Positions 6,567-9,635 of a stretch of 9,635 bases of DNA are shown piece after piece. Made by a program: the position numbers and the translations under genes. This stretch comes from DASQUK01 sp046723645 (GTDB lineage: Bacteria > Actinomycetota > Acidimicrobiia > Acidimicrobiales > VFJN01): contig JBKOUY010000029.1 of NCBI GenBank assembly GCA_046723645.1, forward strand, positions 1 through 9,635, given 5' to 3'. The stretch's first letter is position 1, and each line of letters begins with the position of its first letter. Under the pieces are notes generated by a model. That model worked only from the letters and a program-made list of their open reading frames with translations, was not told the origin of the DNA and did not search any database.

Positions 6567-7382
6567 ATGACGACGACCGATGGCGCGGGCGGCGCCGACC
6601 ACGGCGCTGGCGGCGGCAACAAGCTCCAGCACCACCGCCAACGGGAGATCTACGTCCTCGCGCTGAGGAGTGGCTCCGTCGACGTCTCGGACCTGGCGCG
6701 CCGCTTCGACGTGACGACCGAGACGATCCGCCGCGATCTCTCCGACCTGCAGGAGCGCCAGCTGCTGCGCCGGGTGCATGGCGGCGCCGTGCCCTTCGAG
6801 CGCCTCCATCACGAGCCGATGGTCGACGCACGCGACATGCTGAACGCCGAGGAGAAGCTGCGCATCGGGCGCGAAGCCATCCGCGAGGTTCCCGAGAGCG
6901 GCTCGGTGATCGTCGACTCGGGCTCCACAGGCCAGCGGTTCGCCGAGGTCTTCCCGGTCGATCGCCGCGTCCACGTGGTGACCAACTCGCTGATCACCGC
7001 CTCGACGCTGGTCCGCCGCGGCGTCTCCGAGCTCACCGTGCTCGGCGGTGGTGTCCGGACCAACACGTTCGCCATGGTCGACGCGGCGTCGGCGGAGGCG
7101 GTTCGGGCACTGCGTGTCGACGTGCTCTTCATCAGCTGCGACGGCCTGTCGTTCCAGCGAGGCCTCACGACGCCGTATCGCGATGAAAGCCTGCTGAAGC
7201 GGGCGATGATCGAGAGCTCGCGCCGGGTGGTCGCGATGGTGGACCAGTCCAAGTTCGGCAACGATCAGATGTTCAGCTACGCCACCCTCGACGAGATCGA
7301 CGTGCTCGTGACGGACACGCGCGTCGACGACGACGCGCTCGCCGTTCTCGCCGAGCACGACATCGAGGTCAGGCGTGCCTGA
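6567..7382 (+). CDS. DeoR-family transcriptional regulator of sugar/polyol metabolism
   Basis: This is a 271-residue DeoR-type regulator. After a Gly-rich N-terminal extension (1-19) comes a winged helix-turn-helix (about 25-75): VSDLARRFDVTTETIRRDL, then LLRRVHGGAV, the family's signature after the wing. The C-terminal effector domain has the phosphosugar-isomerase-like fold signatures DSGST (117-121), VVTNSL (137-142), VLGGGVR (158-164), MVDQSKFG (224-231) and LVTD (247-250). DeoR regulators usually bind a phosphorylated sugar intermediate and leave the operator. It lies 39 nt after the dehydrogenase, on the same strand, with AGGACGG about 9 nt before its ATG. It is the only regulator in the window and so the likely repressor at the 5041-5075 repeat, making the rightward operon autoregulated. 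C. glutamicum AtlR, a DeoR-type regulator of arabitol genes, is a precedent. Effector unknown. Confidence 0.95.
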   Translation: MTTTDGAGGADHGAGGGNKLQHHRQREIYVLALRSGSVDVSDLARRFDVTTETIRRDLSDLQERQLLRRVHGGAVPFERLHHEPMVDARDMLNAEEKLRIGREAIREVPESGSVIVDSGSTGQRFAEVFPVDRRVHVVTNSLITASTLVRRGVSELTVLGGGVRTNTFAMVDAASAEAVRALRVDVLFISCDGLSFQRGLTTPYRDESLLKRAMIESSRRVVAMVDQSKFGNDQMFSYATLDEIDVLVTDTRVDDDALAVLAEHDIEVRRA

Positions 7383-8190
7383 GCGCGGGGCTGTCGCATC
7401 CACACTCCACGACGTACGTGAGCTCGAGACGGTCGCGGTTTCGGTCGCGCGTGCCTCGGCGGCCCTCATCAGGGCCAATGTCGGCAGGGCCACTCGCCTG
7501 GGTGAGAAGTCGTCACCGACGGATGTGGTGACGCGGACCGATCTCGACGCCGAACAGTTGATCCGGCGGCTGCTCGCCGACGCGACGCCTGGTGCCGGCG
7601 TGCTCGGCGAGGAGGGCGGGCAGACCCCGACGCCCGTCGGCGTCGACGTCGCGCGGCTGCAGTGGGTGGTCGACCCGCTCGACGGGACCGTCAACTTCCT
7701 CTACGCCCTCCCGGTGCTGGCCGTGAGCGTGGCCGCAGCGCTGGACGGGGATGTCGTCGCCGGCGCGGTCGTCGACGTCCTCCGCGACGAGACCTTCTCT
7801 GCGGCGGCCGGCCTGGGCGCTCGGCTGGGCGGAGACCCCCTCGAGGTCTCCCGGTGCCGGTCGTTGGCGCGGGCGCTGGTGATGACCGGGTTCTCCTACC
7901 GGGCCGACGTCCGCGGCCGGCAGGGGCAGATCGTGCAGGCGTTGCTTCCGGTGGCGCGCGACATCCGCTGCTTCGGGTCGGCAGCACTCCAGCTGTGTTG
8001 GGTCGGTGCCGGTCGGGCCGACGGCTACTTCGAACGGGACATCAAGGTCTGGGACTACGCCGCAGGAGCACTGATCGCGCGCGAAGCCGGAGCCGTCACC
8101 GAGCTGCCATGTCCGGAGAACGACGGTCTCGTCGTCGCCGCCCCCCCGGCGGTCTTCGACGAGCTGCGGACCGTGGTCGAGCAGCGATGA
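7375..8190 (+). CDS. Inositol monophosphatase-family phosphatase
   Basis: This is a 271-residue member of the Mg-dependent inositol-monophosphatase superfamily, which hydrolyses small phosphate esters (inositol phosphates, histidinol phosphate, sugar and polyol phosphates). The metal-site motifs are complete: GEEG (E79, E80), WVVDPLDGTVNF (D100, D103, G104, T105) and KVWDYAAG (W226, D227). Also typical are DVVTRTD (50-56) and FGSAALQLCWVGAGRADGYFE (200-220, read with one flanking residue). The start is GTG at 7375, overlapping the last 8 nt of the regulator gene in another frame, with GAGG 6 nt upstream, which argues for translational coupling. A phosphatase in a polyol regulon is unusual. 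It might act on a phosphorylated polyol or sugar, lower the level of the repressor's effector, or be a housekeeping gene captured by the operon. The substrate cannot be told from sequence. Confidence 0.93.
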   Translation: MPERGAVASTLHDVRELETVAVSVARASAALIRANVGRATRLGEKSSPTDVVTRTDLDAEQLIRRLLADATPGAGVLGEEGGQTPTPVGVDVARLQWVVDPLDGTVNFLYALPVLAVSVAAALDGDVVAGAVVDVLRDETFSAAAGLGARLGGDPLEVSRCRSLARALVMTGFSYRADVRGRQGQIVQALLPVARDIRCFGSAALQLCWVGAGRADGYFERDIKVWDYAAGALIAREAGAVTELPCPENDGLVVAAPPAVFDELRTVVEQR

Positions 8191-9015
8191 TCAGGGCGCC
8201 GCTCCTGCCCTGACCGACGCCGATCGCCATTCGCCCCAGATGGCGATCAGCGCATCGGTGGCGATGCCCTCGGCGACCCGTGCGACCGCCACCACCGCCT
8301 CCCAGCGCCGGACGTCATCCGGCTCCGCCGCCACGAGGTCGGTGATCGCATCGAGGTAGGAGTCGCGGACCCGATCCAGCATGTCGGGCCGAGCTCCAGG
8401 GAGATGCCCGGGCCCGTTCGGGCCATGCGCTCGTGTCGACATCAATAGCGATGTCCTGGCGATGTCGGCGACGTGGCTGCCGCGCGCCACGTCGAACCAA
8501 TCGATGATCACCGGTCCGTCGCTCGCCATGATGACATTCCCCGGATGCAGGTCGCCGTGACACAGCCGGGACGGTGCTGTCGGTGGTAACAGGTCGAGGG
8601 CGGCGCCGAGCGACGGGTCGACACGTGCGGCCGCGCTACGAATCTTGCATGTGAGACGGTCGCGCTGGACTGGAAGCGCCACCGGCGGTACGAGAGTGAA
8701 CAGGTGTGCCTGCAATTCGGCGAGGGACCGGCTGTGCGCGGCAGCCTGTGCCGGGCGCTCGAGCATGTGCTCCCACATCGACCGTCCGTGCACCCGCTCG
8801 TAGATGCTCGCCGCGCGGCCATCGATCATCTCGATCCCCATGAACCGCGGTGCCGGTGCCCCGGCATCATGGACGGCCGCCGTGTAGAGGGCCTCGAAGT
8901 GGATCCACGCCTCCGGCGTCGCCGCGAACGGCACCTTCGCTACGGCGTTGCGTCCCCACGCGAACACGGCCGACCTGCTGCCGGTCGCCAGTTGCTCCCC
9001 GAGTCCGACGCCCAC
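8191..9015 (-). CDS. APH/choline-kinase-fold phosphotransferase
   Basis: This is a 274-residue protein of the aminoglycoside phosphotransferase-like family (protein-kinase fold). Features are a short N-lobe with LATGSRSAVFAWG (9-21), the ATP-binding Lys in VAKVPF (K27), a likely partner Glu (E41), the catalytic loop CHGDLHPGN (152-160; D155, N160) and the metal-binding IDWFD (171-175; D172). It should transfer phosphate from ATP to a small hydroxylated molecule; nothing indicates drug resistance in particular. The GTG at 9015 is chosen because GAGAGAGG ends 4 nt upstream and the N-terminus then aligns with the usual start of this fold. In-frame ATGs at 9039 and 9045 are alternatives adding 8-10 residues; those at 9126 or 9147 would overlap the divergent gene. 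It converges on the phosphatase gene with no intergenic base and has no visible link to the polyol locus. Confidence 0.9.
   Translation of the reverse strand: MGVGLGEQLATGSRSAVFAWGRNAVAKVPFAATPEAWIHFEALYTAAVHDAGAPAPRFMGIEMIDGRAASIYERVHGRSMWEHMLERPAQAAAHSRSLAELQAHLFTLVPPVALPVQRDRLTCKIRSAAARVDPSLGAALDLLPPTAPSRLCHGDLHPGNVIMASDGPVIIDWFDVARGSHVADIARTSLLMSTRAHGPNGPGHLPGARPDMLDRVRDSYLDAITDLVAAEPDDVRRWEAVVAVARVAEGIATDALIAIWGEWRSASVRAGAAP
8222..8248. terminator. Hairpin just past the convergent stop codons, possible terminator
   Basis: GATCGCCAT (8222-8230) and ATGGCGATC (8240-8248) form a perfect 9-bp stem with a 9-nt loop. It begins 31 nt after the phosphatase stop, inside the 3' end of the convergent phosphotransferase gene. 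There is no T-tract on either side, so it is not a classical intrinsic terminator, although U-tract-less hairpins have been proposed in actinobacteria. It is the only strong stem I noticed near this convergent junction. Confidence 0.35.
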
Positions 9016-9110
9016 ACATCCTCTCTCGGTCGTTCGCATGCGCATCGTATCCGGGTGTCGGATCGCGACCGCCGAGGCTGCCGGCGCCGACGTCTGAGAC
9101 AGTGGATCGC
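9016..9110. promoter_or_regulatory. Short divergent intergenic region with repeated TCGCATGCG
   Basis: This gap separates the phosphotransferase and the SRPBCC gene. On the minus strand, TACGAT (9049-9044) could be a -10 element for the phosphotransferase; no good -35 is visible. A small dyad ATCCG / CGGAT lies at 9049-9053 and 9059-9063. TCGCATGCG occurs at 9034-9042 and again at 9107-9115, over the candidate ATG codons of both genes. No convincing plus-strand promoter was found. Confidence 0.4.
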
Positions 9111-9635
9111 ATGCGACGACTCCCATGCGCCGCGATCGGCGCGGCACTCAGCGTCCTGGCTTACCGACTCGTTGCGACGGGTGACCTCACGTTGGACACG
9201 GGAATCGGGCGGCGGGTCCGGCCGCTCGGGCCGCTGTCCGTCACCATCGACGCGCCCCGTGACACCGTCTTCGATGTGATCGCCGCGCCCTACCTCGACA
9301 AGACGCCACGGGCTCTGGCCGCCGAGCTCGAGGTGCTCGAACGTGGCAGCGACATGGTGGTCGCCGCACACCGGACGCCCATCGGGTGGGGGATGGTCGC
9401 GACCACGGTGGAGTCCGTCCATTTCGTCAGGCCGGCCACCGTGTCGTTCCGGCTCCTGCGCGGCCCGGTTCCCCATGTCGTGGAGCGGTTCGCCCTCAGC
9501 GAGGATGCCGGTGGCATGCGACTCGACTACACCGGTGAGCTCGGGACCGATTTCGCGTCACTCGGCGCCAGCTGGGGCGAGCTGGTGGCGCGTCGATGGG
9601 TCGCGACCGTGGCGACGTCCCTGGAGCGGATCCGC
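9111..9635 (+). CDS. SRPBCC/START-like domain protein with N-terminal hydrophobic segment, 3' end cut
   Basis: An open frame of 175 codons from ATG 9111 runs off the right edge without a stop. Residues 7-23 are hydrophobic (AAIGAALSVLAYRLVAT) after two arginines, suggesting a membrane anchor or uncleaved signal. From about residue 41 the pattern PLSVTIDAPRDTVFDVIAAP is the typical first strand and helix of the SRPBCC (polyketide-cyclase/START-like) superfamily. It is followed by alternating strands, VVAAHRTPIGWGMVATTVESV, PATVSFRLLRGPVPHVVERFAL and MRLDYTGEL, and by the start of a long C-terminal helix. Such domains bind hydrophobic ligands; no specific function can be given. GTG at 9102 in frame is an alternative start; neither start has a clear ribosome site. 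It is divergent from the phosphotransferase. Confidence 0.8.
   Translation, partial: MRRLPCAAIGAALSVLAYRLVATGDLTLDTGIGRRVRPLGPLSVTIDAPRDTVFDVIAAPYLDKTPRALAAELEVLERGSDMVVAAHRTPIGWGMVATTVESVHFVRPATVSFRLLRGPVPHVVERFALSEDAGGMRLDYTGELGTDFASLGASWGELVARRWVATVATSLERIR

Noticed and set aside
6231..7694. 487-codon open frame on the minus strand opposite the dehydrogenase, regulator and phosphatase
   Set aside because: It crosses three well-supported plus-strand genes, has a low-complexity translation and no family signature. It is a GC-driven shadow frame.
8191..9015. Antibiotic-resistance gene reading of the APH-fold protein
   Set aside because: Only the general fold motifs are present. Nothing points to a known aminoglycoside or macrolide kinase, and there is no mobile-element context.
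1..9635. Defence system, CRISPR, prophage, insertion sequence or tRNA-linked island
   Set aside because: No regularly spaced repeats, transposase or integrase motifs, terminal repeats or tRNA-like sequences were seen. The genes are metabolic and uniform in base composition apart from the short AT-rich control region.

Overview
This window looks like chromosomal DNA from a high-GC actinobacterium. By eye it is about two thirds G+C, codon third positions are mostly G or C, GTG starts are common, one gene looks leaderless, and genes are packed with few gaps. The exact lineage cannot be read from the sequence. An acidimicrobial or other soil/aquatic actinobacterium is plausible, but that is inference.

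Positions 1 to about 8190 hold a polyol (sugar-alcohol) uptake and oxidation locus built around one divergent control region at about 4952-5096. Leftward (minus strand), in order of transcription, are a SmoE-type solute-binding lipoprotein, two MalF/MalG-type permeases, a MalK/SmoK-type ATPase, and an SDR-family dehydrogenase that runs off the left edge. These genes overlap or lie a few bases apart, with ribosome-binding sites buried in the preceding gene. Rightward (plus strand) are a long-chain mannitol-dehydrogenase-family enzyme, a DeoR-family repressor, and an inositol-monophosphatase-family phosphatase whose start overlaps the end of the repressor gene.

The control region contains a perfect 12-bp inverted repeat (5041-5052 / 5064-5075). 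It sits between, and partly on, two divergent sigma70-like promoters, and is the natural candidate operator for the DeoR protein. The rightward promoter would start transcription at or next to the GTG of the dehydrogenase, so that mRNA is probably leaderless. The inferred scheme is that the polyol is imported by the ABC system, oxidised to a ketose by the mannitol-dehydrogenase-family enzyme and/or the SDR, and that the DeoR repressor releases both arms when a downstream intermediate appears. No sugar kinase is visible. The role of the phosphatase is open.

From 8191 to the right edge the content changes. A minus-strand APH/choline-kinase-fold phosphotransferase abuts the phosphatase stop to stop, with no base between them. 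Divergent from it is a plus-strand SRPBCC/START-like gene with an N-terminal hydrophobic segment, cut by the window end. These two have no evident link to polyol metabolism.

I see no mobile element, CRISPR array, tRNA, rRNA or defence system. The most worthwhile signals are the operator/leaderless promoter arrangement and the phosphatase in the regulator arm. I do not see a wholly new system.
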